64,000 nucleotides of DNA from Dryas octopetala. Taxonomy: Eukaryota > Streptophyta > Magnoliopsida > Rosales > Rosaceae. The stretch covers positions 28,485,489-28,549,488 of the forward strand of contig OY992832.1 in assembly GCA_963921425.1 (NCBI GenBank), written 5' to 3'. A program made the translations under genes and the position numbers. The notes under the pieces are model-generated. The model saw only the letters and a list, made by a program, of their open reading frames with translations. It ran no database searches and had not been told where the DNA came from. Below, one piece after another: positions 23,513 through 34,201 of this stretch; the first letter of the stretch is position 1, and each line of letters opens with the position of its first letter.

Positions 23513-24575
23513 TGTTTGTGGGAAAATCCACATCTATCCGAACAGCCAATCACGGCTCGACACGTGGCTGGTCAACACCCACCTCGGAGTTGACTCTCTG
23601 TGTTCAAACTTTGACCTCCATATCATCACTGATCAGCATTTCCTCTGCCAGCTCAGACCGAGTTTCTACGCCGGGCCCACCATGTTCGGTCCGAGCCGAA
23701 CCGATGATCTTCCAAGGGATCGAGTATCCATCTTTCCACGGTCATCCCGGTTCGGCTCGGCTCGGCACAGGGGATGATCTCCATCCGAGTTCTGGCGTCG
23801 ACCAGTTAGGGCTCGGAGAGACCCCCGTTTACTGGACCGGCTCGGTCTGGAATCCCATTTCCGATCCGACCACACATGGACTTCATGTCTACGCATAAGA
23901 AACATGTGTTCGTATCGGCTCGGCTCGGCTCTCCGCCGCCATTCCCGGGAAGATCATGCTGGGACGAACCGCCACACTTAAATGCACCTGACACAAATCT
24001 TCTGACAGATAGAATATCCAGTCTGCATTCATGACTACTGGGGCAGTTTGCCTGAACCTTCCAACCTTGCATTTAATAGGGCATTCAATGCAGCATTGAA
24101 TGCTGAGGAAGTAAGCAGCTGAGCATGCAACTAGGTCTGACCAGGTGCGTGGGTCTCTGGCAACCATTCATTCACATGCAGGTAACTTATTCATTAAGTC
24201 TTCCTTTGCCTATATAAGGCACCATATATGCACAAAATGATGATATATATAAATCTACCCACAAACACTTACACAAAAATTCCCACTCACCAAAGAGCTT
24301 ACCCAACTTGCTGAGAATAACCCAGAACATTTGCCTTGTTCTTCCTATTCTCCCAAGTTCATCCTCTGTTCTTCCTCATCCACCATCAAACACCATCACT
24401 GATTTCATCATCGGAGCGTGTTTGGCTGGTACCACACCGGTCCATCTCCTGTGATCTTGTTTCTTTTGCAGGAAGATCTCAACCAACATCCACTTCATCA
24501 TCCAGCAAAGCATCTGATCAGCCAGATCAGCTATTCTAAGTTGTTGCATCTACCTTACGAGAATTTGCATCAACA
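23513..24575 (+). repeat. 5' LTR of the Tat element
   Basis: Runs from TGTTTGTGGGAAAATCC to TTTGCATCAACA. It carries a TATA box TATATAAG at 24211-24218. It differs from the 3' LTR at a single base that I could find (T at 23621, C at 34310). Confidence 0.95.
24211..24218 (+). promoter_or_regulatory. TATA box of the Tat 5' LTR
   Basis: TATATAAG in the context GCCTATATAAGGCACC, repeated at 34900-34907 in the 3' LTR. It would start the genomic RNA about 30 bases downstream. Confidence 0.65.
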
Positions 24576-24578
24576 GAT

Positions 24579-24596
24579 TGGCGCCGTCTGTGGGAA
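24579..24596 (+). other. Primer-binding site of the Tat element
   Basis: TGGCGCCGTCTGTGGGAA lies three bases after the 5' LTR. This sequence type follows the LTR in many plant Tat elements and pairs with a tRNA 3' end; I do not assign the tRNA. Confidence 0.75.
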
Positions 24597-24659
24597 GATC
24601 GACTTCAGCCGTTGTGTTCATCACCACAAGCGCTAAGCTCTTCCTTCAAACAAGTCATC

Positions 24660-27600
24660 ATGGCTATCGTCTATCGGGACAGCAGCTCTTCTTCGGGGGC
24701 GTCTCAGAATGATGAACAACATCAGCCTGAGACACCTGAGAAGAGGAGGGGAGCACAACTCCCCAGGACATCTAAGTCCAAAGGTCCCACGAAAATCCGA
24801 GCTGCTCATAAACTCCTTAAGGAGAGCCAACGACATCTAGCCGCTGAAAATGCACTCCTGAAGCAGAATAATGAGCTGCTCGCAAAACAGGCCGAGCTGG
24901 CCGGGGAACTTGCACGCCATCGTGCTCAGCTCGAGAACAGTGGGGGATCGGGTTTCCGATCGCACCGGACCCGAACCGAGCAGGAGGTCCTTTCACCGTC
25001 TCCTTCTCGGCAAAGCACTCCTGCCGAGCCGAACGACCAGACCGATCGGCAGGACTCTGATTACGCCTTCCCGGGCTTCGAGGACATGCCCCCGGCCGAA
25101 CAGGCCGAGTTCCTAAATGCCCACCGTCTCCTTCAGCAAAAACAGGCGGCTTTCGGGAAGCGTGTCCCCAGGAATTCGAGCGGAGACCGTGCCGACCCGA
25201 ATACAAACCGGCGACCCCCGGCCCAATCCAGGTTGGGGGCCAACAGTCCAGCCGATTCGGCCGAAACCAGGGTCCCGATTGGGGATAGGCTCGGCCCCAT
25301 CACCGGCCAGGATCCTTCCCCATCAGGAGCTCACTCAGGGAGACGATCGGTGAGCGACCGACTGGGATCGACTATGATCATGTCGGATCGACGACCGGTG
25401 AGCGAGAGGATCACTCGCCAGCCGGTGAGTGAGAGACTCGGTAACCGGGCCGAATGCTCAGGGGAAAATGCAGCCGAGCCGACCCCGCCCGACGTGGAAA
25501 ATCTTGTCCGGACTTTGGTCCAGGACCAAATCCGGAGCGTCCACGATCGGCTCGGCCACGTCGAGGTCTCCAGGGGGTACACCGGTAGAGCCGACCACGG
25601 AGAGGAACTCCCCCTCCCGTACACCAGCAGAATCATGGATGCTGAGGTCTCCCGCGACACCAAGCCCCCCAAGATGGATCAGTACGATGGGGCCAAGGAT
25701 CCGTACGACCATCTTGACAGCTTCAGATACGCCATGGAGGCCCGCCAGGCATCTGAAGCCACGAAGTGCAGAATCTTCCCTTCGACCTTGAAGGGATCGG
25801 CTCGGGGTTGGTTCCGAACCCTCCAGCCCAACTCCATCGACTCCTTCTCCGACCTCCGGAGGGCCTTCCTGGCGAGATATCGGGTTGTATCCGAACGACT
25901 CTACAACTTGAACGATATGTCGCTCATTAAGCAGCAGGAAGGGGAGAGCCTCAAGGCCTATCTGATCCGCTTCAACATCGAATATACGAAGTGCGACGAT
26001 TGCGACGACAGGTCAGCTAAGAATGCCCTCATGCAAGGTCTGCACGCCGGGGGACTCCGCTCCCACCTAATGAGGAACCCTCCCTCCACTTATGACGAGC
26101 TTTCCGCCGAAGCCACTAAGTGGGCGCGGGCTGAGGAGTGGGATGCTCAGGTGGAGGCCCTGAATCCCAGGCCGACCTCGGCTAAGAGGAAGGAGGGAGA
26201 GGTTGCAAGTCCCAAACCCCAGGTCCAATCCAAGAAAACCAGGACCGAGGAGCCACGCCAGCTTCTAGGCAAGGGACCCAAGTTCATCCAGTACACGGAG
26301 TACACTCCCCTCAACGCCGGTCTGGAGACGATCTTCTCCAAGATCAAGGACCAACTCCCAGCTGCCAGGGAGATCAATGGACCACCCCCGGACAAAATCA
26401 GGGAGGGCATCTTCTGCAAATACCACTCCAATCATGGCCACGTCACGGGTGATTGCTACGCTCTCCGCGACGGGATTGAGACTCTTGCCCGGGCGGGTAA
26501 GATCAATCAATTCCTGGCCGGTGGGCCTAGGGTACCCAAAGCCGCGCCGAAGAAGCCCACCAACACCATCGAGGTCCAGGATGCTGCCATCGGATCAATC
26601 GGCGGGGGGCCAACCTTCGTGGGAAGCTCTAACCGATCCCAGAAGGAGTATGTCAGACAGGCGGCTCAAGCTCACGAGTCCCTGTCGATCCAAGCGGGTC
26701 AGCCCAGCACTTCCAAAAGACAACGGAAAGACTGGGCACCGGTCACCTTCGAGCCTAACGAAGCGAATGATCCGGTCGTCATAGTGGCTGAGGTGGCCGG
26801 GACTACCATCTCACGCTCCTTCGTCGATGGAGGGAGCTCAGTCAACATCCTCTACCACTCTGCGTTCGCGCAGATGGGCATCGGCGAGGATAAGCTGGAG
26901 ACCGATACACCTGCCTTGGTCGGATTCGGGGGAGAAGTGGTTCAGCCCCTCGGACACATTTACCTTCCCCTTTCGCTCGGGAAGGGACAGATCAAGAAGA
27001 CCTGCATGACGTACTTCATTGTCGTCAAGCGGCCGTCAGCCTACAACATCATTCTGGGCAGACCGGCTCTGGTCGACCTTGACTGCATCGTCCATTACGC
27101 CAACCTCCTCATCAAATGTCCGGTGGGCGATGACTGCATCGTCATTCAGGGAGACCAGTGCTCGGCTCGGTCTTGCTACGCCGCTTCGATCAAGCAGAAG
27201 GGCCAGCTGCCGAACTCACAGGAACTTGACTCCATCGCTGATTCGGGCAGGTGGCCAAGGGCGGAAACATTCGACTTCACTTCCGAGCCGAACCCAGACA
27301 CTCGGCCCCTTCCCGCCGAGGCCTGGGAGGAAGTGCCGATCTCGGCCGAGACACCGGATCGGCTGGTCCGAGTAGGGACTCAGATCGGTCCCGAACAGCG
27401 TTCTGATATAATTGACTTCCTCCATGCCAATGCGGAAGTGTTCGCCTGGTCTTACGATGACATGCCAGGCATATCGTCTGACGTGATCACCCACAGGCTG
27501 AACACCGACCCAGGATGCAAACCGGTCCGTCAGAAGAGGAGGTCGTACGATCCGGTCCGATACGCCGCCATGGCTGAAGAGGTAACCAAGTTGCAAAATA

Positions 27601-27862
27601 ACGGGTTCATCCGGGAAGTCAACTATCCCGACTGGCTTGCCAACGTGGTCATGGTGAAAAAGAACAACGGGAAGTGGAGGATGTGCGTCGACTTTACCGA
27701 TCTGAACAGGGCTTGTCCCAAGGACAGCTTTCCCTTGCCCAGAATAGATCAGCTCGTCGATGCAACAGCAGGACATCAGGTCCTCAGCTTCATGGACGCC
27801 TATTCTGGGTATAACCAGATCCTCATGCACAAGTCCGACCAGGAAGGCACTGCTACAAAGTC
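24660..27862 (+). CDS. Tat gag, protease and N-terminal reverse transcriptase
   Basis: The ATG at 24660 (MAIVYRDSSSSSGASQ) follows the primer site; an upstream in-frame ATG at 24612 is less likely because it lies in the leader. Residues of about 60-110 form a coiled coil. The retrotransposon gag domain spans about 25640-26130 (PPKMDQYDGAKDPYDHLDSF onward), with a zinc-knuckle-like CKYHSNHGHVTGDC near 26417. The aspartic protease active site is FVDGGSSVNIL near 26820, and a second protease motif IILGRPAL lies near 27050. Reverse transcriptase begins near 27530 (MCVDFTDLNRACPKDSFPLP). The frame leaves the protein after KSDQEGT near 27854, where the domain continues in another frame. Comparison with the family indicates a deletion of about ten codons plus one base (3k+1 nt). 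GC content is far above the neighbours. Confidence 0.92.
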
Positions 27863-30550
27863 ATGCCCTTCGGCCTCAAAAACGCCGGAGCCACCTACCA
27901 AAGGCTGGTCAACCACATGTTCAAATCCTCCATCGGCAAATCCGTAGAGGTTTACGTGGATGACATGCTGGTCAAAAGCATCAAAGCGGACGATCACGTC
28001 AAGAACCTCTCAGACATGTTCGGAGTCCTGAAGGAGTATCATATGCGGCTGAACCCAGCCAAATGTGTCTTTGGGGTTCGGTCAGGAAAGTTCCTTGGCT
28101 ACCTGGTCAGCCAACGGGGGATCGAGGCCAATCCAGAGAAGATCCAGGCCTTGATCAACATGAAGTCCCCAAGGACACGCAAGGAAATCCAGAGTCTGAC
28201 TGGAAGAGTCGCCGCCCTGAACCGGTTCATCTCGAAGTCCACTGACCGGTGCCTCCCTTTCTTCAAGGCATTAAGGGGAGCAGGGAAGGGCATAGAATGG
28301 ACCCCCCAATGCGAGCAGGCCTTTCAAGATCTGAAAAGGCACATGGGGGAACCTCCCATCTTATCCAAACCAGAAGAAGGCGAAGAACTTTTTCTCTACC
28401 TCTCTGTTTCAGACTCGGCTCTCAGCTCAGTTCTAGTGAGAGAGGTCGGCAGTGTGCAACACCCCGTCTTCTACACGAGCCGAGCCCTCGCCGATGCCGA
28501 GACCAGATATCCAAAATTCGAGAAGATGGCTCTCGCTCTGGTCAGCTCGGCTCGAAAATTGAGACCCTACTTCCAGGCTCATTCAATCGTCGTCTTGACG
28601 GATCAGCCGCTCAGACAAATCCTAGCAAAACCCGAGACCTCGGGTCGGCTCATCAAGTGGTCAATCGAGCTCGGCGAGTTTGACATCATTTACCGTCCCA
28701 GGACGGCCATCAAAGGTCAAGCCATGTCGGACTTTATCTGTGAGTCGACCACCTCGGCGGAAAACCCACCGCGCGCCGACGCTACACCAACCGCGTCTGA
28801 TCCGAACACAAATGGCGATCACTGCCAGGCTGATCTTCTCACCTGGACCCTCTACGTGGACGGATCTTCCAACGCTATGGGAAGCGGAGCTGGGCTTGTT
28901 CTGATCTCCCCAGAACAAGTTGTGATGGAGTATGCTCTTCGCTTCAGATTTCAAGCATCAAACAATGAAGCAGAGTATGAGGCACTCATCGCCGGGCTCA
29001 GATTGGAAAAGGAGCTCGGCGCGACCAAATTGAACATCTTCAGCGACTCCCAACTAATCGTCAATCAGATATTGGGAGAGTATGAGACTCGGGAGCCCAG
29101 CATGACTGCCTATCTCGAGAAGACCCGTTTGCTGCTCGGGAACTTCTGCGAATACAAAATATCCCAAATCCCGAGGGCAGAAAACTGCAGGGCCGACGCC
29201 TTGGCACGCCTGGCTTCGGCCACGGATACTGGGTCCGCTAGGCACGTTCCAGTTGAAATCCTGGACAGACCTAGCACCATCGAAACCGAGGCCGCCGTTA
29301 TGCAGACCGAGGCCGAGCCGAACTGGATGACGCCGATCATCGGCTACTTGGTCTCCGGGATCCTTCCCCCGGAGAAGGACAAGGCACGTCTCATCAAGAC
29401 GAGATCGGCTCGGTTCAGCATGATCGACGGTCAGCTCTACAAGAAGGGTTTTTCCCTACCCTATCTGCGGTGTGTCACCCCCCAGGAAGGTCAGGATGTG
29501 CTGAGAGAAATTCACGAGGGGATATGCGGAAACCACTCTGGAGGGAGAGCCCTCGCCTACAAGACGATCAGACAGGGTTACTTCTGGCCAACGCTGAACA
29601 AGGACGCAGATCATCTGTCTCGCGCTTGTATCAAATGCCAGCAATTTGCCGCGGTTCCCCATCAACCTCCCCAGTTGCTGACCTCCATATCCAGCCCCTG
29701 GCCGTTCGCGCAGTGGGGACTCGATCTGATCGGCCCTATGCCGAAGGCGAAAGGGCAAGTCACCATGGCGGTGGTAGCAGTCGACTACTTCACCAAGTGG
29801 GCCGAGGCCGAGCCCCTAGCCACAACCACAGCCGAACGGATGGAGACCTTCGTCTGGAAGAACATCATTTGCCGGTTCGGCATGCCGCACACCATCATTG
29901 CGGACAATGGCAAACAGTTTGACTGCAAGAAGTTCAGGAGTTTTTGTTCACGTCTGAACATCAACTTGCGCTTCACCGCGCCTTACCATCCGCAGTCGAA
30001 CGGACAGGTCGAGGCCATCAACAAGATCATCAAGAAGACCCTCAAGACTAAACTGGATAATGCTAAGGGAAATTGGCCTGAACTCTTGCCAGAGGTGCTT
30101 TGGTCCTACCGAACTTCCTATCGCAACTCCACGAAGGAAACACCCTATGCATTGGCGTTCGGAACTGACGCTGTCGTCCCGGTCGAAATGGGGACTCCTT
30201 CATTCCGGACCGGCACGTACAATCCCGAGACCAATGACACCGGACTTCGGCTCGGCCTGGACATAATCGAGGAGAGGCGAACCGACGCAAATCTCTGCCG
30301 AGCCGCTTACCAACAGAGGATAGCCAAATACTACAATCAAAGGGTCAGACCCAGGAGCTTCGGATTGGGCAGCCTCGTCATGAAAAAGAATCCCCTCGCC
30401 GTCAAGGAGAGCTCATTCGATCCGAACTGGACCGGACTATACAGAATTACGGGCATAGTCAAGCCTGGCACCTACAACTTGGCCACTCTGGCTGGGAAGC
30501 CTCTCAAGCATAGCTGGAACGCTGAGCACTTAAAGACTTATTATCAGTAA
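27863..30550 (+). CDS. Tat C-terminal reverse transcriptase, RNase H and integrase
   Basis: The frame opens at MPFGLKNAGATYQRLVN, an internal conserved block of reverse transcriptase, so this is not a real start but the continuation after the deletion near 27854. The catalytic YVDDM is at 27953. A first, tether-like RNase H follows near 28340-28740, then a second RNase H (WTLYVDGSSNAMGSGAGLVL at 28844), the dual arrangement known for Tat elements. Integrase has an HHCC-type N-terminus near 29520-29640 (CGNHSGG to RACIKCQQF). Its catalytic Asp, Asp and Glu lie in GLDLIGP, IIADNGKQF and NGQVEAINK. The gene stops at 30550 (LKTYYQ). All catalytic residues that I can check are present; only the upstream lesion breaks the polyprotein. 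Confidence 0.93.
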   Translation: MPFGLKNAGATYQRLVNHMFKSSIGKSVEVYVDDMLVKSIKADDHVKNLSDMFGVLKEYHMRLNPAKCVFGVRSGKFLGYLVSQRGIEANPEKIQALINMKSPRTRKEIQSLTGRVAALNRFISKSTDRCLPFFKALRGAGKGIEWTPQCEQAFQDLKRHMGEPPILSKPEEGEELFLYLSVSDSALSSVLVREVGSVQHPVFYTSRALADAETRYPKFEKMALALVSSARKLRPYFQAHSIVVLTDQPLRQILAKPETSGRLIKWSIELGEFDIIYRPRTAIKGQAMSDFICESTTSAENPPRADATPTASDPNTNGDHCQADLLTWTLYVDGSSNAMGSGAGLVLISPEQVVMEYALRFRFQASNNEAEYEALIAGLRLEKELGATKLNIFSDSQLIVNQILGEYETREPSMTAYLEKTRLLLGNFCEYKISQIPRAENCRADALARLASATDTGSARHVPVEILDRPSTIETEAAVMQTEAEPNWMTPIIGYLVSGILPPEKDKARLIKTRSARFSMIDGQLYKKGFSLPYLRCVTPQEGQDVLREIHEGICGNHSGGRALAYKTIRQGYFWPTLNKDADHLSRACIKCQQFAAVPHQPPQLLTSISSPWPFAQWGLDLIGPMPKAKGQVTMAVVAVDYFTKWAEAEPLATTTAERMETFVWKNIICRFGMPHTIIADNGKQFDCKKFRSFCSRLNINLRFTAPYHPQSNGQVEAINKIIKKTLKTKLDNAKGNWPELLPEVLWSYRTSYRNSTKETPYALAFGTDAVVPVEMGTPSFRTGTYNPETNDTGLRLGLDIIEERRTDANLCRAAYQQRIAKYYNQRVRPRSFGLGSLVMKKNPLAVKESSFDPNWTGLYRITGIVKPGTYNLATLAGKPLKHSWNAEHLKTYYQ

Positions 30551-30651
30551 GAATGTAGTTAGGATCGGGGACTGTCCGACCTAACATTCGTTCTAATCAA
30601 TGAAAGGATGAACACATTTTTGACTCATCTTCTTCTTATTTTTTTCAAAGC

Positions 30652-30672
30652 AAACACTGGGGACTCTACTCC
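30652..30672 (+). other. Internal copy of a polypurine-tract-like sequence in the Tat element
   Basis: ACACTGGGGACTCTACTCC, shortly after the pol stop, resembles the sequence AAGCTGGGGGACTCC just before the 3' LTR. It could be an ancestral or auxiliary plus-strand primer, or chance. Confidence 0.35.
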
Positions 30673-30732
30673 TATACACTTTCAACAAAGAGGGAAGAAT
30701 CTAAGTGTTTCCTTTGAAAAAATACTAAATCC

Positions 30733-31100
30733 ATGTGCCGAGCCGAAGTGCCACTTTCGGCCCGACGCTCGGTACATTACAGACTCATCAGGTCTATAAA
30801 CTCATGTGTCGAGCTGGCGCGCAATTTCCGGCCCGATGCTCGGCATATTACAGACTCATCAGGTCTATAAACTCATGTGTCGAGCTGGCGTGCCATTTCC
30901 GGCCCGATGCTCGGCATATTACAGACTCATCAGGTCTATAAACTCATGTGTCGAGCTGGCGTGCCATTTCCGGCCCGATGCTCGGCATATTACAGACTCA
31001 TCAGGTCTATAAACTCCCGTGCCGAGCTGGCGCGCCACTTTCGGCCCAATGCTCGGCATGGTACAGACTTATCAGGTCTATAAAAATCCCTGTCCGAGCC
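30733..31100 (+). repeat. 71-bp tandem repeat after pol in the Tat element
   Basis: Five units of 71 bp (starts near 30733, 30804, 30875, 30946 and 31017) and a partial sixth contain GAGCTGGCG, TTTCCGGCCCGATGCTCGGC and CAGACTCATCAGGTCTATAA. The middle units are almost identical and the outer ones more diverged, as expected from recent unequal expansion. Overlapping 68-codon ORFs here are by-products. Confidence 0.9.
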
Positions 31101-31628
31101 GAAGTGACTTCCTACAGTCCTAACGTTCAACAGGATATTTCTAAAAGAAAAATATACACTCCAACCAAAACTTTCATCGTGCATGCCGAGCCGATCTGAA
31201 AGTAGGTTTGAATATTTTTCTCAAAAAACAAAATTCCTAAATATCTCAACGGGTATGCCAAGCCCATCTGGGATCACTAGGGTTTTTAAATTTTTACTTA
31301 TCTTGGTTATGCTTATCAAGCTGATCCGAAGACAAGTTCTAAATTATCATTACCATTCATTTTCATTACGATCGGCACGCCGAGCCGATCTCAGGATATC
31401 TTGGTTTTTATTATCTGTTATTTTTAACATTTTCTTATCCATGTTACTTGTTATGTCTTTAGCCTATTTTCCGAGCTGAACTGACAGCAACTTGTATCAT
31501 AAAAAGAAAATACTGATAATTTGACAAACATAAAATCCAAATACAATCTGTTCCAAAATTAATCAAACCCGAGCCACACCTCGGCTCGGGGAGAAAAATA
31601 AAAACATAAACATAAAAACAAAATCAAG
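31101..31628. other. Tat noncoding spacer
   Basis: No gene. Recurrent CCGAGCCGATCTGA-like words occur near 31187, 31256 and 31378. The spacer separates the tandem repeat from the stop of the antisense gene. Confidence 0.5.
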
Positions 31629-33568
31629 TCATGCAGATCGCTCGGCAGGTCCTTCCTGGATCGGCTCGGTGGACTCCTCGGGCGTCTCCTCGCCGAGCTG
31701 CACCACCTCAACCCCGCCGATCTGCATCTCAGCGTTGGGATCGGATTCGGGAACTGGGGGAATCGGGGTCGGCTCGCACTCGGGCGGCGGAGGATCCTCC
31801 GGCGTCGGCTCGGTTTCTGAAGTGACTACCTCGGCGGCAGCTCGGCGATCAGCAGGAGGGAGGTCTTCTTGTTGGCTCTCCTGGGTGTCCCCCTCGACGT
31901 CGGATTCGCCGACGAAGGACAAATCCCAGTCCGGCCTTTTCGACCGGATCTCCTCTAGCAGCTCCTTGTACCCCTCGAACTGGGCATCGGCAAGTGCCCG
32001 GACGCTCGGCACTCCGGCTTGACGCCGAATCTCGACAGCCCTCCGCTCGGCTGCCTCGACGTCCCGCTGAAGGTCGTCAGCGAACTGGCCCAGCTCGGCC
32101 ACCTTCTGCTCGGATGCAAGGAGCTCCTTACCGAGCCGAGCGACTTCCACCTCTTTCTCGGCCAGCTTGGACCGCAGACCGATCGCGCTCGGCTTTCACC
32201 ACCCGCTCGGCCTCAGCCAGCTTCTCCTTAAGCTCCTGGATCCGCTCCCGAAGCCTCCCCATTGTCGCCTCGACCTCGACGGCGGCATGGGCGGCTTCAA
32301 ACTGCCTCATGGCGAGCTGCAAGATCAAAAGAGAAGGGTTATTACTAATCCGAACCGAGCGGATAGATGAAATCCGAAGTGAAAAGGACCTACCAACATG
32401 GCTTGCCGGGATGTGGTCAGAGCTTGGTGGCTGAAGTTCGGCTCGTCCTGACCGGCCCAGAGCCCCTCCCGCGCCTTCGCCGTCATTACGCGCTTGAGGC
32501 CCGAGACGAACGGCTCGATGCAGGGGTCGACCTCCACCGTCTTCGCGGTAATCTGATCCCTCAGCTCGCCCTTCAGTTTGTACTTGCCCCAGCTGACTGC
32601 AAAGATGAAACCAAAAGGAGTTAGCCACAAAATACACATACAATCATCACAAAACATATTCAAAGTTTCCCTCGGATCGGCCCCAGTTCCCCATTGCCCA
32701 CCTGGAATCCTAAAAGCTCTGGGAACCCGAGCCGGGGTGGAGCTGCTCGGATCGGCGAATTCCCAGTCCCCAGAGACAAAGAAATATCTCCTCTTCCAAG
32801 TCTTCTGAGAGGAGGGATTGCCCGAGAACAGTGGCCCCGAGTAGGCCTGCAGGTTGTAGAAGCCGAGCTCGGTGTTCTTCGACCTCAATGCGTAGGAGCA
32901 GAACAGGATATCCTTGTCCGGCTCGCATTTGTGCACCTTGTGCCACAAAATATGCATGGACAGGATGATCCTGTACACGTTGGGATTCAGCTGATGCGGC
33001 GCCGCGCCGATCATGGCCAACCAATCCTGCAGGAATGGATGCAGGGGAAGCCGAACCCCATTCTCAAACATCTCGGGATACATAGTCACCCATCCCTTGG
33101 GGGTCGGCTCGGCTTCTCCCCTTCCATCGGCAACCTCATCAGCACAGCCTCGGGAACGGAGTACCGAGCCCTCAGATCCTCGAGATGAAACTCGGTCATC
33201 TCGTTTGGGATCTGATCGGCTTTCCACGCCAACTCTTCATAAAAGTCCGGATCGATCGGACTCCCCATCACGGATCCGAGCCGATCCGAGGTCGACGCCT
33301 CGTGACCCCTGTCCCTTTCCTCCGAACCCGAGATAAGTCTTCTCGGAATTCTTGGGCTCGGCTTGGCTTGAGTCTCCTCTTCATCGCCTCGGGGTTGGCG
33401 CACTCTACCTGGGTTCCGATCTAAGGTCGAGATGACCTCATTCAGCTCCTCGGACAGGCTATCCCAGCCTGCCTCACCCCCTGGTGGACTTCGGCTCACC
33501 TCGGCCTCGTCATCCCCTTCGAAGGCATTCCCGGAGCCGAGCCGATCACTCGAATCGGATTCAGACAT
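31629..33568 (-). pseudogene. Antisense ORF of the Tat element (putative plant-transposon protein)
   Basis: Starts at ATG 33568 (MSESDSSDRLGSGNAFEGDD). Exon 1 (33568-32702) has a conserved block GWVTMYPEMFENGVRLPLHP and IILSMHILWHKVH. From memory this resembles the plant-transposon domain typical of antisense ORFs in Tat elements. Intron 1 (32597-32701, 105 nt) and intron 2 (32317-32393, 77 nt) have GT-AG borders and keep phase. Exon 2 is 32596-32394, and exon 3 is 32316-31629 with a long Glu/Arg-rich coiled coil and a Pro/Glu-rich tail ending PAERSA. Two frameshifts interrupt it: one at a run of five C near 33101, one near 32185. A TATA box at 33888-33896 suggests independent transcription. 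Function in the family is unknown. Confidence 0.75.
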
Positions 33569-33887
33569 TTCTAAAACACCTCTTCCTGTTTTTCTCTCTT
33601 ACTTTTTGGATCGAAACGTGTCCTTTTTCAAGAACACCAAGAACAAAACCCAGAAAACCCGAAAAAAAGGCAAAAACTCAAAAGTGGACAGAATCACTTA
33701 CTGGTTTTGTCCGGCCAAATCTCTCCGCCCCAAACACCCTCGGAACCACCTCGCCTATCGCCGTATCTGGTCGATGTTGGGATCGGACCACCACTCGAAC
33801 GACGGTGAGAGGGAAAGTTTCACGGTGAGAGAGAGAGCTTCAGAAAACTGGAAGTGGGAAAGTGAAAGGGAAGAGAGAGAAAGAGAC

Positions 33888-33896
33888 CTTTTATAC
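33888..33896 (-). promoter_or_regulatory. TATA box for the Tat antisense gene
   Basis: GGGGTATAAAAGGTC on the minus strand, about 320 nt upstream of the antisense ATG at 33568, followed by a CT-rich leader typical of plant 5' untranslated regions. Confidence 0.6.
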
Positions 33897-34185
33897 CCCA
33901 TACAAACCGATCTCAGCCCTTCATTTCTGGCGCTTCAAATGCCAGATCTTGACACCTGTCAAGCATTCAAAAACACCCATAAGTGAGGTGACCCTTACGT
34001 TCCCCCATGCAGAAATCAAACGTCCCTTCACCTGTCCCTGAGATATTCTGACCAATCACAAGTCGTCATGTGTTCGGATCTTCAGGAACATGGGTTTGTA
34101 GGGTTCGGCTCGGATCAAGTGACATGCTATCTTTGGGGTTGTCCTTACACTTCAACTTCCAATCCACCATTGCTCGCTCGGATCG

Positions 34186-34201
34186 GAAGCTGGGGGACTC
34201 C
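34186..34201 (+). other. Polypurine tract of the Tat element
   Basis: GAAGCTGGGGGACTCC directly abuts the 3' LTR at 34202, the expected place for plus-strand priming. Confidence 0.65.

Noticed and set aside
24612-24659. Upstream in-frame ATG for Tat gag
   Set aside because: It lies right after the primer site in the leader; the ATG at 24660 begins the typical gag N-terminus. Either is possible, but the later one fits better.
30735-31083. Overlapping 68-codon ORFs after Tat pol
   Set aside because: They are the 71-bp tandem repeat read in successive frames, not genes.
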